Assembly: GCF_016595435.1 (NCBI RefSeq)
Contig: NZ_JAENIJ010000018.1
Span: 33,642-97,641 of the forward strand
Length of the DNA: 64,000 bases
Direction: 5' to 3'
From: Luteolibacter pohnpeiensis
GTDB lineage: Bacteria; Verrucomicrobiota; Verrucomicrobiia; Verrucomicrobiales; Akkermansiaceae
A program made the position numbers and the translations under genes. The notes below the pieces were generated by a model, which ran no database searches, had not been told where the DNA came from, and was given only the letters and a program-made list of their open reading frames with translations. Positions 42,489 through 53,300 of the stretch are shown here, in pieces. Positions within the stretch are counted from its first letter, which is position 1; each line of letters begins with the position of its first letter.

Positions 42489-43195
42489 TTCGGCGTCTTA
42501 CCCTTTGGTTTGATCGGCTTCTTCCCGGCATTCACCTCCCCGTGGAAGGGCGAAAACTCCTCATCTTCCCGCGCATCGGCGATCAAATGGACCACTTCAA
42601 TTCCCGCCCGTTCGATCCGGTAGACCAAGCGCTTCGCGCGCCCCAGAAAGTAGAGATAGAACAAATAAAATGGCACCGCAATGGTCAGCCCTAAAACCGA
42701 AGTTACCAGCGCGGTAAACACTCCGCCGGAAAGTTCCGCCGGTCCGGTAAATCCACCTTGCTCACTGACTCTCTGGAAAGTTTCCACCATTCCCACCATG
42801 GTCCCCAACATGCCGATCAACGGTGCCAGCAACGCCGTTCCCAGAATCGCACGGATATTTTTTTCAATCCGCGGCACCTCCAGCTGACCTGCCTCTTGCA
42901 CAATATCCCGGAGATCCCGACGATCCAGATAGTAACGGAGCAACGCTGCATGTGCCACCCGCGCCACCGGCCCAGGAGCCCGTGCTGCCTCGTGCAAGGC
43001 CTCTGCAAATGAGCGGCGCCGGATATGGTGAGCCAGCCCGACAAGCAAATCCCCCACATTGATCCGCGCCCGGTGGAAAAAGAACATTCGTTCCACCACG
43101 CACACCGCGCCGACAAACGCCAGCCCAAGCAGCACCCAGACCAGCGGCCCGCCCTGTTCCACCAAGCCCGGTGGTTCCAGCATTCCCAACATCAT
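42485..43195 (-). CDS. ExbB/TolQ/MotA-family proton channel subunit
   Basis: 236 aa with three predicted membrane helices (about residues 15-35, 120-145 and 160-185). TALLAPLIGMLGTMVGMVETFQRV and GGVFTALVTSVLGLTIAVPFYLFY match the MotA/TolQ/ExbB signature. It should form the pentameric stator that uses proton flow to drive the ExbD/TonB-like partner encoded downstream. Confidence 0.92.
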   Translation of the reverse strand: MMLGMLEPPGLVEQGGPLVWVLLGLAFVGAVCVVERMFFFHRARINVGDLLVGLAHHIRRRSFAEALHEAARAPGPVARVAHAALLRYYLDRRDLRDIVQEAGQLEVPRIEKNIRAILGTALLAPLIGMLGTMVGMVETFQRVSEQGGFTGPAELSGGVFTALVTSVLGLTIAVPFYLFYLYFLGRAKRLVYRIERAGIEVVHLIADAREDEEFSPFHGEVNAGKKPIKPKGKTPK

Positions 43196-43318
43196 GCGGC
43201 CCGAAAATTACGCCCACCCGCCCGTCGCTGACCAGTACCAAAAAGAACCGTCGATCAGGTCCCGTATCTGTCTTCTTGCGCGCTTGCCTCCCGCCCTCCT
43301 CCTTTCCACCATCAGCCC

Positions 43319-43885
43319 ATGCAAGAAGCTGCCGCCGCCCTGAAAAAACTCCTGCTCGAAAAATCCGTCCGCACCGGAACTTTCACCCTCGCCTCAGGAA
43401 AACAAAGCGACCTCTACATCGACTGCCGTGTCACCGCGCTCGATCCATTCGGCGCCGCCCTCATCGGCGATCTCGGCTGGCACGCCGTCCGTTCGAAAAT
43501 CCATTCCGAGCACCTGAAAATCGACGCCATTGGCGGCATGACCCTCGGTGCCGACCCAATCTCGCTTTCCATCGGCATGGCCTCTGCACGCCAGCATCCC
43601 GATGAAGCGCTGCAAGTTTTCACCGTCCGCAAAGAGCCGAAAGGCTACGGCGCCGGCAAACAGATCGAAGGCAATTTCAAATCCGGGGACACCATTGTGG
43701 TCGTCGACGACGTGATCACCACCGGTGGATCCACCCTGAAAGCCATCGACGCAATCGAGCGCGAAGGCGGCAAGGTCGCATTTGCGATCGTGCTGGTTGA
43801 TCGGGAAGAAGGCGGTCGCGAGGCCATTGAAGCCCGCGGCATCCACGTCATTCCGCTCTTCACCCGCACCACCCTGCTCGGCTGA
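43319..43885 (+). CDS. pyrE: Orotate phosphoribosyltransferase
   Basis: 188 aa. The PRPP-binding motif is TIVVVDDVITTGGSTLKAI, and ASGKQSDLYIDCRVTALDP near the N-terminus is the standard PyrE start. It makes orotidine 5'-phosphate in pyrimidine synthesis. It is divergent from exbB with 123 bp between, where a promoter must lie. Confidence 0.94.
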   Translation: MQEAAAALKKLLLEKSVRTGTFTLASGKQSDLYIDCRVTALDPFGAALIGDLGWHAVRSKIHSEHLKIDAIGGMTLGADPISLSIGMASARQHPDEALQVFTVRKEPKGYGAGKQIEGNFKSGDTIVVVDDVITTGGSTLKAIDAIEREGGKVAFAIVLVDREEGGREAIEARGIHVIPLFTRTTLLG

Positions 43886-43952
43886 TCAGCCGGGCTTTTA
43901 CGGGCTGCTTCTCAAAAACAATTTCAACCCGGGGCATGGACATTTGTCTGCC

Positions 43953-44573
43953 ATGTCTCAGGTTGAGACCATGGAACTCGACCTTACTTCGACTCACCGT
44001 GAAGCAGCCTACGCCATCCTGGCCGGTCTGGTCACCCCAAGACCGATTGCCCTGGTATCCACGATCGATATCCACGGCCGCGTCAATGCTGCGCCGTTCA
44101 GTTTTTTCAATGTCTTAGGTGCCAATCCGCCGATTGTCGGGATTTGCCCTGGAGATCGTGAACCCGGCGTCCCCAAGGACACTGCGGCGAACATCAGTGC
44201 CACGCTTGAGTTTGTGGTGAACCTGGTCGATGAAGACCTCGGTGAGCGGATGAACCTTTGCGCCGCTTCGTTACCGCCGGGAGTGAGCGAATTGGAACAC
44301 GCCGGCCTTACCGCCGTCGCCTCAAGTGTCGTCAAACCGCCTCGAATTGGAGAAGCTCCGGCCAGTCTGGAGTGCGTGAGCCGCGGCACCATCGAGATTG
44401 GTCACAACCGGCTCATCATCGGTGAAGTGCTCCGGGTTCATGTCCGCGAAGGGATTTTCAACACCGAAACCTGGCGAATCGATCCGGCCGACTACCATCC
44501 ACTCGGCCGGATGCAGAGCCCGAACTGGTATTGCCGGACCAAGGACATGTTCATGATGAACCGTCCCGGCTAA
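43953..44573 (+). CDS. Flavin reductase-like FMN-binding protein
   Basis: 206 aa from ATG 43953; an upstream in-frame ATG lies inside pyrE and is rejected. LVTPRPIALVSTIDIHGRVNAAPFSFFNVLG, PPIVGICPGDRE and TLEFVVNLVDEDL are typical of the DIM6/NTAB flavin reductase group. Such enzymes supply reduced flavin or bind FMN; the partner is unknown. The interval 44574-44733 after it holds no clear gene. Confidence 0.88.
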   Translation: MSQVETMELDLTSTHREAAYAILAGLVTPRPIALVSTIDIHGRVNAAPFSFFNVLGANPPIVGICPGDREPGVPKDTAANISATLEFVVNLVDEDLGERMNLCAASLPPGVSELEHAGLTAVASSVVKPPRIGEAPASLECVSRGTIEIGHNRLIIGEVLRVHVREGIFNTETWRIDPADYHPLGRMQSPNWYCRTKDMFMMNRPG

Positions 44574-44733
44574 CGGCAATTGCTGTGAAAAAGACATTGC
44601 AGGAACGCCGCAGCTGGACTTTCCTAACGCCGCTGTCAGGGGCCGTGAAGGTTCGGCAGACGAACCCCGCCAGGCCTTGATCGGAGCAACGGTAGTTTGT
44701 CCGGATTTGTCGCGGTTTCCTGGCAGCACTTTT

Positions 44734-45258
44734 TTAACCCTCGCTCGGTGGGGAAATAACCGCCAGCCGCTCGACCCCGCGCTTGGAAAATTCCTCCCAG
44801 TAGCGTTTTTCCCAAGCGCCAGTCCTGGCTCTCCGTTGTTCCTCAGTCAGGCGCTCCCAGGCCTCAAAACCGATTGCACGGGCCAGATCCCGATCGGAAA
44901 GCCGGACCGCTAGCTCGTCCCAGAAACTTTCATTGCGGAATTCGTCGTAGCATTCGTGGTAGAACAGCTTTTCCTCGACTTCCTGCTTCACCCGGAATCG
45001 CTGGGTTTCCTCATCGAACTCAATCCAATCGCCGAATCCCGAGTGGCCGGCTTTTTCCAGAATCTTGCTTTCCAGCGATTCGAATGCTGCCACCTGATCC
45101 CTCGCTTCTTCCTTCTGATTCCAAGAGGAAACATTGGCCGCGAGGCTCACCATTTCCACCAGCGTCGCCAGTTCCTGATCGGATAAACGTAAATGCATTT
45201 CGTGCCGCAAACAAACCACTGCCCCCTCGTCCGGGCAAGTCCACAACTTTAATTGCAA
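44734..45258 (-). CDS. Hypothetical acidic protein
   Basis: 174 aa; a shorter start at about 45195 (MHLRLSDQEL) is equally possible. It is charged and helical, with no membrane segment or known motif: FDEETQRFRVKQEVEEKLFYHECYDEF and WERLTEEQRRARTGAWEKRYWEEF. The reading frame is sound and codon use resembles its neighbours. I do not recognise the family. Confidence 0.55.
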   Translation of the reverse strand: MQLKLWTCPDEGAVVCLRHEMHLRLSDQELATLVEMVSLAANVSSWNQKEEARDQVAAFESLESKILEKAGHSGFGDWIEFDEETQRFRVKQEVEEKLFYHECYDEFRNESFWDELAVRLSDRDLARAIGFEAWERLTEEQRRARTGAWEKRYWEEFSKRGVERLAVISPPSEG

Positions 45259-45308
45259 CTCAAGGCTTGATCACTCTGCAGAAATCCTCCAACTTCGCGC
45301 CCTGCCGT

Positions 45309-45383
45309 GCACGAGTAGCTCAGCGGTAGAGCAACCCGTTTACACCGGGTCGGTCGGCGGTTCGATCCCGTCCTCGTGTACCA
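45309..45383 (+). tRNA. tRNA-Val (UAC)
   Basis: 75 nt including encoded CCA. The acceptor GCACGAG pairs with CTCGTGT (one G-U), the D arm is GCTC...GAGC, and the anticodon stem ACCCG/CGGGT has loop TTTACAC with anticodon TAC. The T loop is TTCGATC and the discriminator is A. A T-rich stretch follows. Confidence 0.96.
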
Positions 45384-45502
45384 TCTTTTTCTTAATCTAT
45401 TTTTGTCATATTCTGACAGCTGGCTCATTAGCTCAGCATCCAAGTAGGCTCTCCGGTGAAATGAGAAGCCTTCAGCCCATCCCACCATTCCTCCTCCAAA
45501 GT

Positions 45503-46822
45503 TCACGGATTGGGCACGACCTGTAAGCGGTAGAAATTTTTAGCATCGCCACTCGGCTCGATTTGCCAGCGCCCGCTTGCGTCGATCTGGATGCGATTTT
45601 CTGGCACCGGCTGCCAATCGTCGCCAAGGGTCTCGGATTCCAGGACCTGCAAACTGGCAAACCGAAATCGATCCTCCAACGTTAAAAAGGACAACTCGCC
45701 GTCAGCCCCGAAAATGAAAGGAGAATCCGGCATAAGCGGCTCGCTACCAAGCATATACTCCACCAGATTCGGACTCGCATCGCCATCGGGATTGGCATCC
45801 ATTGCACCCGCACTCCCTGCCCAGTCGAGATAAGGCTGGTCCGGGTCCAAGCCCAGCAGGTCCCCTAAAATCACCCGATTGGCGAATGGTTCCACCGTGG
45901 TTCCCAAGGCCCGGTTGATGGCATCGACAATCTGGTTCGCAATCAACGCCTGGCCAATGGTCGCGGGGTGGAAGCCATCGTGACAGAACAGGCGATCAGG
46001 TGCATTTTCCGGGTCCGGCTCATAAGTCATGAGCGTACCATTCAGATAAAATGGCACTTCATCGAAAACCCTGGCTGTCACGGAATCGATTCTCGCCACT
46101 TCGGCGCCTAATGACGTCGCGGTTGCCATGAGTGACGCATTTGCGTCCGCGATGCGCTGCCTGGCCCGCACGCGTAAATCCGGTTCGGTATATTTTTCTG
46201 AAACCTCCGGCGTTGCCCCAATATCCGGAAAGGTGCAGATGACCACCGGGACGCTCGAATTTTCCGAGCGAACGAATTGATAGATCGTGCGGATGTTCTG
46301 AACTGCCTCGGTAAGAAGTGCAGGCGGCTGATCATCGTTGAAAATGCCGTCGTAATCGGATTTCAGGTCATTTCCACCTAACAAAATCACCACCACGCCG
46401 ATGCCGTCGTCTTCCAAATGCCGGACAAGCGCGGTTTTGGTGGCATAGCAGCCGATGGCGTATGCATCGCCACTCAAGGTGTCAAAAAAAGAACTTTGGA
46501 TGACGTCGATCCAGTTCTCCGTCGTAAATCCCGGCACACCGTAGTTGTATTTGTAGCCGGCATCGCGAAAATCCGGGTAGGACAAAAGGTTGGCTTCATA
46601 GGACCCAAAGGTTAGATCCGCTCTTCGATTTTCCGCCAATAGCTCCACCCAGTTTTTCGTGTTGGAATCCACCGGATTCGAGGTCGGGCCACTGAAAACC
46701 GTCTCAAACCGGTATTCTTCGGTCAAACTGTCCCCAATTGCCAAAACCTTGACCGCTTGCCCGGAGGCCGACACCACACAGGCTCCGGTCACGGCGATTG
46801 CCCATTTCAAAAAATCCATCAT
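45503..46822 (-). CDS. Secreted GDSL/SGNH hydrolase with C-terminal acidic repeat motif
   Basis: 439 aa with a signal peptide (about residues 1-22). The SGNH blocks are present: VLAIGDSLTEEY (Ser), ILLGGNDLKSDYD (Asn) and LFCHDGFHPATIG (Asp and His). After the catalytic domain (to about residue 310) comes DANPDGDASPNLVEYMLGSEP, a Ca-like acidic motif often found near the end of Verrucomicrobiota surface proteins, and a beta-rich tail. A lipase or carbohydrate esterase activity is likely but unspecified. Confidence 0.85.
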   Translation of the reverse strand: MMDFLKWAIAVTGACVVSASGQAVKVLAIGDSLTEEYRFETVFSGPTSNPVDSNTKNWVELLAENRRADLTFGSYEANLLSYPDFRDAGYKYNYGVPGFTTENWIDVIQSSFFDTLSGDAYAIGCYATKTALVRHLEDDGIGVVVILLGGNDLKSDYDGIFNDDQPPALLTEAVQNIRTIYQFVRSENSSVPVVICTFPDIGATPEVSEKYTEPDLRVRARQRIADANASLMATATSLGAEVARIDSVTARVFDEVPFYLNGTLMTYEPDPENAPDRLFCHDGFHPATIGQALIANQIVDAINRALGTTVEPFANRVILGDLLGLDPDQPYLDWAGSAGAMDANPDGDASPNLVEYMLGSEPLMPDSPFIFGADGELSFLTLEDRFRFASLQVLESETLGDDWQPVPENRIQIDASGRWQIEPSGDAKNFYRLQVVPNP

Positions 46823-47028
46823 TCAGGTTACTTGCGGGCGACCATCTGTCCAATGGCGACAAAAAACAAGCCTAGGGTCAGCTGACGAGTCGGGGCTGAT
46901 TTTCCAGCCTACACCGGAGATTCGCTGATGCCGACTGGAAGAAAACCCCATAAAACAAGCACCCATCATGCTCATTCTCAGCGCTTAACGATCGCCACCA
47001 CTTCGCGCATTGTCCTAAAGAGCCATCT

Positions 47029-50000
47029 ATGCCTTTTTCACCCATGCGAAAAACATGGCTCCTGCTCAGTGGAGCGCTCACGGCTACGGCCTGGGGTGCG
47101 AACCCGAGCTTTTTCCGAACACCGGCGCTTCATGGCGATCAAGTGGTTTTCACGGCGGAAGGCGACCTCTGGAAGGTTCCCGTCGATGGCGGCCAAGCAA
47201 TGCGGCTGACCTCCCACCCCGGCACTGAATCCAATGCTAAAATTTCCGCCGACGGGAAATGGATCGCCTTTTCGGGCCAATACGAAGGTCCAACTGAAGT
47301 CTACGTGATGCCGATCGACGGCGGCTTGCCCAAACGGCTCACTTGGAGCGGCGAAGGTTCGATTCCAGTTTCCTGGACCGCTGATGGCAAAGTCCTGTGC
47401 TCGACGACCGCCTATTCCACCCTGCCGAACGAGCAACTCGTTGCGATCAACCCTCAAAATGCCGAGGAATCCCTGCTGCCTTTGGCCCAGGCAAGCCAAG
47501 GGGTGATGGACGAAACCGGCCGCTTGTTCTTCACCCGCCTCGGCAACCAGTCGAGCAGCACCAAACGCTACCACGGAGGAACCGCCCGCAATCTTTGGCG
47601 CTATGATCCCGGCGGCAGCGAAGCGGTTGCCTTGACCGCAGATTTCACCGGCACCTCGGAAAATCCACTCTGGTCTAACGATCGGCTTTATTTTCTAACC
47701 GATCGCTCGGGATCGATGAATGTCTGGTCGATGGCCGATAATGGCAGCGATCTGAAGCAAATCACGAAATACACCGATTTCGCAGTCCGCAATGCCGATC
47801 TCGACGGTGGACGATTGATCTATCAGTACGCCGGAAGCTTGCATTTGCTGACTTTGGTCGATGGCAAAGACACGGAAATCCCCATCACACTGCCGTCGGA
47901 TTTCGATCAAACCCGGCTGAACTGGGTTGATAAACCGATGGACTACCTGACCCGCTTCAGCGTTTCCCCCAATGGGGATCGGGTTGTTCTAACAGCTCGT
48001 GGCTCCGTTTTCGTCGCACCGGTAAAACCTGGCGGCCGTTTTGTTGAAATCACCCATCCGGATCGTGGCCGTTATCGTGAGGCGACCTTCATGCCGGACG
48101 GCAAATCCTTGATCGCGCAAACCGACGAAACCGGTGAGATCGAAATGGTGCGCCTTCCCGCAAATGGAATCGGCAAGCCAGAACTGCTCACCAATGACGG
48201 CACCATCTTCCGTTTCGCGCCTGTCGTATCACCAGATGGCCGCTGGATTGCCTGGGAAGACAAAAACCTGGAGCTGTGGGTCCGCGATCTCACGGCGCGC
48301 ACATCCACCAAGGTCAGCACTTCACCATCACGCGGATTCAGCGATCTGAGCTGGTCACCGGACAGCAAGTGGCTCGCCTTTGTTGAGCCGGCTGAAAACA
48401 CATTCCCGAAAATCCGCATTTATCGTCCGGCAGACGGAACACTCGTCGACGCCACCTCGGATCGGGTGATGAGCAGTTCACCGACTTGGTCGGGCGACGG
48501 CAAATGGCTCTACTTCCTGAGCGATCGGGAACTCAGGTCCTTGGTGCAATCGCCATGGGGGCCGCGTCAACCGGAGCCATATTTCACGGAGAGCACCCGC
48601 ATTTACGCCCTCTCATTAAAGGCAGGTGAACGCTTTCCATTCACTCCACCCGATGAACTGCATCCAGCGGACAGCAAGGAAAAACGGGATCATAAACCGG
48701 ACGATGAAAAGAAACCGGATCAGGATGAGGCACCATCCATTGACATCGACCTCGATGGCCTGGCGACCCGGTTGTTTGAAGTCCCGGGCGTTTCCGGCAA
48801 CCTCTCCGATCTGCAGGCAGTCGGCAAATTCCTGTTCTATCAAACCCGCTCTACCGGCAGCCGCGGCGACCGCAGGCTGATGCGGCTTGATATTTCATCC
48901 GACTCGCCGAAGGCCAAAGTCTTCGCCGACGGATACCGGAACTATGAGTTCTCCACCGACCACAAGCAGATCGTCATCAACAAGGGCAACGGCCTATTCG
49001 TTGCGAAAACTGAAGCCGAAGCGCCAGCGAAATTGGACCAGCCCGTGTCGCTCAATGCCTGGTCACTTGCTGTCGATCCGAAAGAAGAATGGCACCAAAT
49101 CTATCAGGAATCCTGGCGCATGTTGCGCGACTATTTCTACGATCCCAAGATGCACGGGGTGGATTGGCAGGCGATCCGGGAAAAGTATGAGCCACTCGTA
49201 GATCGTGTGGCGGATCGTTCCGATCTTTCCGAAATCCTATACGAGATGGCCGGCGAACTCAGCGCGCTGCACATCTTTGTCCGCTACGGCGACACCCGCC
49301 ACGGTGAGGATAACATTCAGCCGTCCTCCCTGGGTGCGCGTCTCTCCAAGGACGTGGCAACCGGTGGCTGGAAAGTGGATCACATTTTCAAAACCGATCC
49401 AGACTACCCAGGTGAGACGAGCCCCTTGGCAAGCCCGGGAATTGAGATTTCCGAAGGTGACATCATCACCGCCATCAATGGCCGCGATCTGTCGGGCGTC
49501 GAACACCCTGAAGAGCTGTTAGAACAGAAGGCCGGACAGAAAGTCCTGCTCGAAGTCGAAGCGGGCCAGGGCGCAGCGCGCAGGAATTTCATCGTCGAGC
49601 CACTTGATCCGCGCTCAGCTGCCGATCTTCGCTACAACGAATGGGAATACACACGCCGCCAGGAAACTGAGCAAAAGAGCGACGGAAAAATCGGTTATGT
49701 GCACCTGCGTGATATGGGCAGTGGCAGTATCCTTGAGTGGGCACGAGACTTCTACCCCGTGTTCAACCGCCAGGGCTTGATCATCGATGTTCGCAATAAT
49801 CACGGAGGAAATACCGACTCATGGATTCTCAGCCGACTGATGAGAAAAGCGTGGTTCTACTGGTCCCCACGGGCTGGGCAATCCTACTCGAACATGCAGT
49901 TTGCTTTCCGCGGTCATGTGGCCGTTCTCTGCAACGAATGGACCGCAAGCGATGGCGAGGCTTTCTCCGAAGGGGTCAAACGACTCGGACTCGGCAAGGT

Positions 50001-50298
50001 CATCGGCACCCGCACTTGGGGAGGCCAAATCTGGCTGAACTCGCAACGCTGGCTCGTCGATAACGGCATGTGCACCGCAGCTGAAATCGGTGTCTATGGC
50101 CCTGACGGAGATTGGTTGATCGAAGGCACCGGAGTTGAGCCTGACATGAAAGTGGACAATCTTCCGCACGATACGTTCCAGGGTAACGATGCCCAGTTGA
50201 ATGCAGCAGTGGATTACCTCAACCAACGCATCGCCGAAGATCCGAGGCCGATGCCGCAAGCGCCGCCGAAGCCTGACAAATCCAAACCGGATTGGTGA
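47029..50298 (+). CDS. Tricorn-type S41 protease
   Basis: 1089 aa, about the family length. The start at 47029 is used, although 47044 (MRKTWLLLSGAL) gives the better signal peptide. Beta-propeller repeats (ISADGKWIAFSGQY, SPDSKWLAFVEP, SGDGKWLYFLSD) fill the first 550 residues. A PDZ-like segment (about 780-850, ISEGDIITAINGRDLSGVEHPEELL) is followed by the serine-protease core GLIIDVRNNHGGNTDSWILSRL and EWTASDGEAFSEG with the catalytic Ser. It should degrade peptides released by other proteases. The upstream 206 bp are a divergent promoter region shared with the GDSL gene. Confidence 0.93.
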   Translation: MPFSPMRKTWLLLSGALTATAWGANPSFFRTPALHGDQVVFTAEGDLWKVPVDGGQAMRLTSHPGTESNAKISADGKWIAFSGQYEGPTEVYVMPIDGGLPKRLTWSGEGSIPVSWTADGKVLCSTTAYSTLPNEQLVAINPQNAEESLLPLAQASQGVMDETGRLFFTRLGNQSSSTKRYHGGTARNLWRYDPGGSEAVALTADFTGTSENPLWSNDRLYFLTDRSGSMNVWSMADNGSDLKQITKYTDFAVRNADLDGGRLIYQYAGSLHLLTLVDGKDTEIPITLPSDFDQTRLNWVDKPMDYLTRFSVSPNGDRVVLTARGSVFVAPVKPGGRFVEITHPDRGRYREATFMPDGKSLIAQTDETGEIEMVRLPANGIGKPELLTNDGTIFRFAPVVSPDGRWIAWEDKNLELWVRDLTARTSTKVSTSPSRGFSDLSWSPDSKWLAFVEPAENTFPKIRIYRPADGTLVDATSDRVMSSSPTWSGDGKWLYFLSDRELRSLVQSPWGPRQPEPYFTESTRIYALSLKAGERFPFTPPDELHPADSKEKRDHKPDDEKKPDQDEAPSIDIDLDGLATRLFEVPGVSGNLSDLQAVGKFLFYQTRSTGSRGDRRLMRLDISSDSPKAKVFADGYRNYEFSTDHKQIVINKGNGLFVAKTEAEAPAKLDQPVSLNAWSLAVDPKEEWHQIYQESWRMLRDYFYDPKMHGVDWQAIREKYEPLVDRVADRSDLSEILYEMAGELSALHIFVRYGDTRHGEDNIQPSSLGARLSKDVATGGWKVDHIFKTDPDYPGETSPLASPGIEISEGDIITAINGRDLSGVEHPEELLEQKAGQKVLLEVEAGQGAARRNFIVEPLDPRSAADLRYNEWEYTRRQETEQKSDGKIGYVHLRDMGSGSILEWARDFYPVFNRQGLIIDVRNNHGGNTDSWILSRLMRKAWFYWSPRAGQSYSNMQFAFRGHVAVLCNEWTASDGEAFSEGVKRLGLGKVIGTRTWGGQIWLNSQRWLVDNGMCTAAEIGVYGPDGDWLIEGTGVEPDMKVDNLPHDTFQGNDAQLNAAVDYLNQRIAEDPRPMPQAPPKPDKSKPDW

Positions 50299-50333
50299 TC
50301 ACCCGATCATCTAACAATCCCTAACAAACTGCA

Positions 50334-50372
50334 GCGGCAGTTCGATGTTCACCCATCGGACTGCCGCTTTTT
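50334..50372 (+). terminator. Rho-independent terminator
   Basis: A 14-bp stem (50334-50347 with 50354-50367, arm GCGGCAGTTCGATG, one T-G pair) with a 6-nt loop is followed by TTTTT. It lies 35 bp after the tricorn stop and also separates it from the convergent efflux operon. Confidence 0.93.
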
Positions 50373-50384
50373 ATTGGATCGAAA

Positions 50385-53300
50385 TCATGCCAACTCCGGC
50401 AGCGCCTCGGTCTGGGAATCTTGTGCTTTCTGCCGTTTCGTCAGACGGTCAAAGAACAAATAAACCACAGGTGTGGTAAACAGGGTCAGCGCCTGGCTGA
50501 GCACCAGCCCGCCGACGATGGCAAAACCAAGCGGCTGCCGCAGTTCCGAGCCGTCACCATGACCGAGCGCGAGCGGAATACCACCGATCATGGCGGCTAT
50601 CGTTGTCATGGTGATCGGTCGGAAACGTTTGATGCACGCTTCAAATATCGCCTCATGGGGTGCAAGTCCGCGTTCACGTTCCGCCTCGATCGCGAAGTCG
50701 ATCATCATGATCGCATTCTTTTTCACGATTCCGATCAGCAGGAGAATTCCGATGATTGCAATCACTCCAACATCATGACCTGAGATCCAGAGGGTGAGCA
50801 GTGCCCCCAATCCTGCGGATGGCAAAGTCGACAGGATCGTCAACGGATGGATGAAGCTTTCATAAAGCATGCCGAGAATGATGTAGATCGCAATGATCGC
50901 AGCGAGAATGAGGTAAGGCTGTGATTTCAGCGAGGATTGGAATGCTTCCGCGCTTCCCTGGAACGAACCTGTTAGACTCGCGGGAAGCCCCATTTCAGCT
51001 TCCGCCCGGTCGACGGCTGCAACTGCTTCACCCAATGACACACCGGGTGCGAGGTTGAACGAAATGGTGACCGCCGGATATTGCCCAAGATGATTCACGG
51101 ACAGTGGCTTTGGCACTCCTTTGTCAAAACGTATCAACGATGAGAGCGGCACTTGGCCGTTCGTAAGTGGCGAGGTCAGGAATATCTTATCAAACACAGA
51201 CGTGTTCTCCTGCATCTCCGGCGGAACCTCGATGATGACTTTGTATTGATTGATGTCGGTGTAAAACTGCGTCACCTGCCGCTCACCGAATGCATTATAC
51301 AAAGCATCATTGATCGCACTGGTTTCGATGCCAAAACGCGCTGCAGCCTGGCGATCGATATCGATATTTAATGCTGGTGCTGCCGACTCCTGATCAGACG
51401 CAGCATCGCGCAACTCAGGCAGCTTTTTCATGCGCTCCAATATTTTCGGTGCCCAGGTATTCAGCTCATTGCTGTCCGCGCTACGAAGTGTGTATTGATA
51501 CTGAGTTTTCGAAATCAATCCGCCGACGTTCAAATCCTGTCTGGCTTGGAAATAAGCGGTTAGACCCGGAATTTCCTGAGTTTTCTTGCGAAGTCTCCCC
51601 ATGATTTCCGTGACGGAATCGCGATCTCCCCGCTCTTTCAAGGTCACGAAATATCGGCTGGCGTTACTTCCGCCACCACCTCGCCCGCCGCCGCCAATAC
51701 GACACTGAAAGGCCATCACTCCAGGGTCCGCCTCAATGATTTGACCGACCTGCTGGGTGTATTTGAACATGCGGTCGTATGACGTGTCTGGAGCCGCTTC
51801 GATCGTAACATCCATCAAGCCGGTATCTTGTTGGGGGAAAAAGCCTTTCGGCATTTTGACAAATGCATATCCGGTAAACCCGATCGCGAGCAGGAGCGTG
51901 AACAAGGTGATTCGTTGATGGCGAAACACCACACGCAAACACCGTTCATAGATCTTCTCGATGCTCTGGAAAAATCGTTCACAAAGTTGGTCAAACCATC
52001 CTCGGATGCTTTTACGATCTGGAGCGTAGTGATGCGTCAGGAATTTGCCGCACATCATGGGAACGAATGTGAGCGATACAAATCCAGAGACCAAAACCGC
52101 CACCGTCACCGTCACGGCGAACTCACGGAACAAGCGCCCGACAATCCCGCCCATCAACAGAACCGGAATGAACACCGCGATGAGTGAGAATGTGATGGAA
52201 AGGATGGTGAATCCGATTTCACCCGCGCCTTTCAATGCAGCCTGCATCGGCGACATTCCTTCCTCGATGTAACGATAAATGTTTTCCAACATCACAATCG
52301 CATCATCGATCACAAATCCCACCGAGATGGTGAGCGCCATCAGTGAAAGATTGTTCAGGCTGAAATCCAGAACATACATGATCGCGAAGGTCGCAATGAT
52401 CGAAATCGGCACCACCGCGCTGGCGATCAAGGTCGCCCGGATATTTCGCAGGAACAGAAAGACCACCAACGTGACTAGGAAAACGGTCAGCACCAGGTGG
52501 AATTCCACCTCTTCCACCGATGAACGAATGGTGCGGCTGCGATCACTGAGCAACTCCACCTTCATCGCAGGGGGAATCGCCGCCTGCAATTGCGGCAGCA
52601 TTTCCTTAATACGGGAAATGGTTTCAATAACGTTTGCGTCCGCTTGCTTGCGGATGATCAAGCCAACGCCACGTTTGTTGCGAACCAGTGCTCCGGATCT
52701 CAACTGCTCAGGCCCGTCCACCGCGCGACCGACATCCCTCACCCGTATCGGCGCTCCTTTTCGATAGGCCAGAATCAGATCATTGTAAGGCTCGGCCTTG
52801 AGAATTTGATCATTCGCATAAATGGAAAAGGTCTGCTTTGAGCCGTTGAGGCTGCCCTTCGGTGAATTCACGGTCGCCGAAGCAATCACGCCGCGCACAT
52901 CATCCATGGAAAGGCCGAGTGAAGCGAGTTTCCCCGGATCCACTTGCACGCGGACCGATGGCTTTTGCTCCCCCATCACATCGACTTGGGCGACACCCGC
53001 GATTTGCGAAATCTGCTGGGCGATCACATTATTGCCGTAGTCACTGACCTCGGTGAGTGGTAGTACATCCGAACTCAGTCCCAAAATGAGAATCGGCGAA
53101 TCAGCCGGATTCACTTTGCGATAGTTTGGCGGGCTCGGCAAATTCGTCGGCAACTGACCTGCTGCCGCGCTGATCGCGGACTGGATTTCTTGAGCGGCGC
53201 CATCGATATCGACCCCGAGATCGAATTGAACGGTGATCGACGTGCTGCCAAGTCCACTGGAAGAAGACATCTGAGTGATGCCCGGAATTTTAGCAAATTG

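Noticed and set aside
45421..45445. Fragment GGCTCATTAGCTCAG resembling the 5' part of a tRNA
   Set aside because: No matching anticodon arm, T arm or acceptor 3' strand follows; possibly a remnant or chance match.
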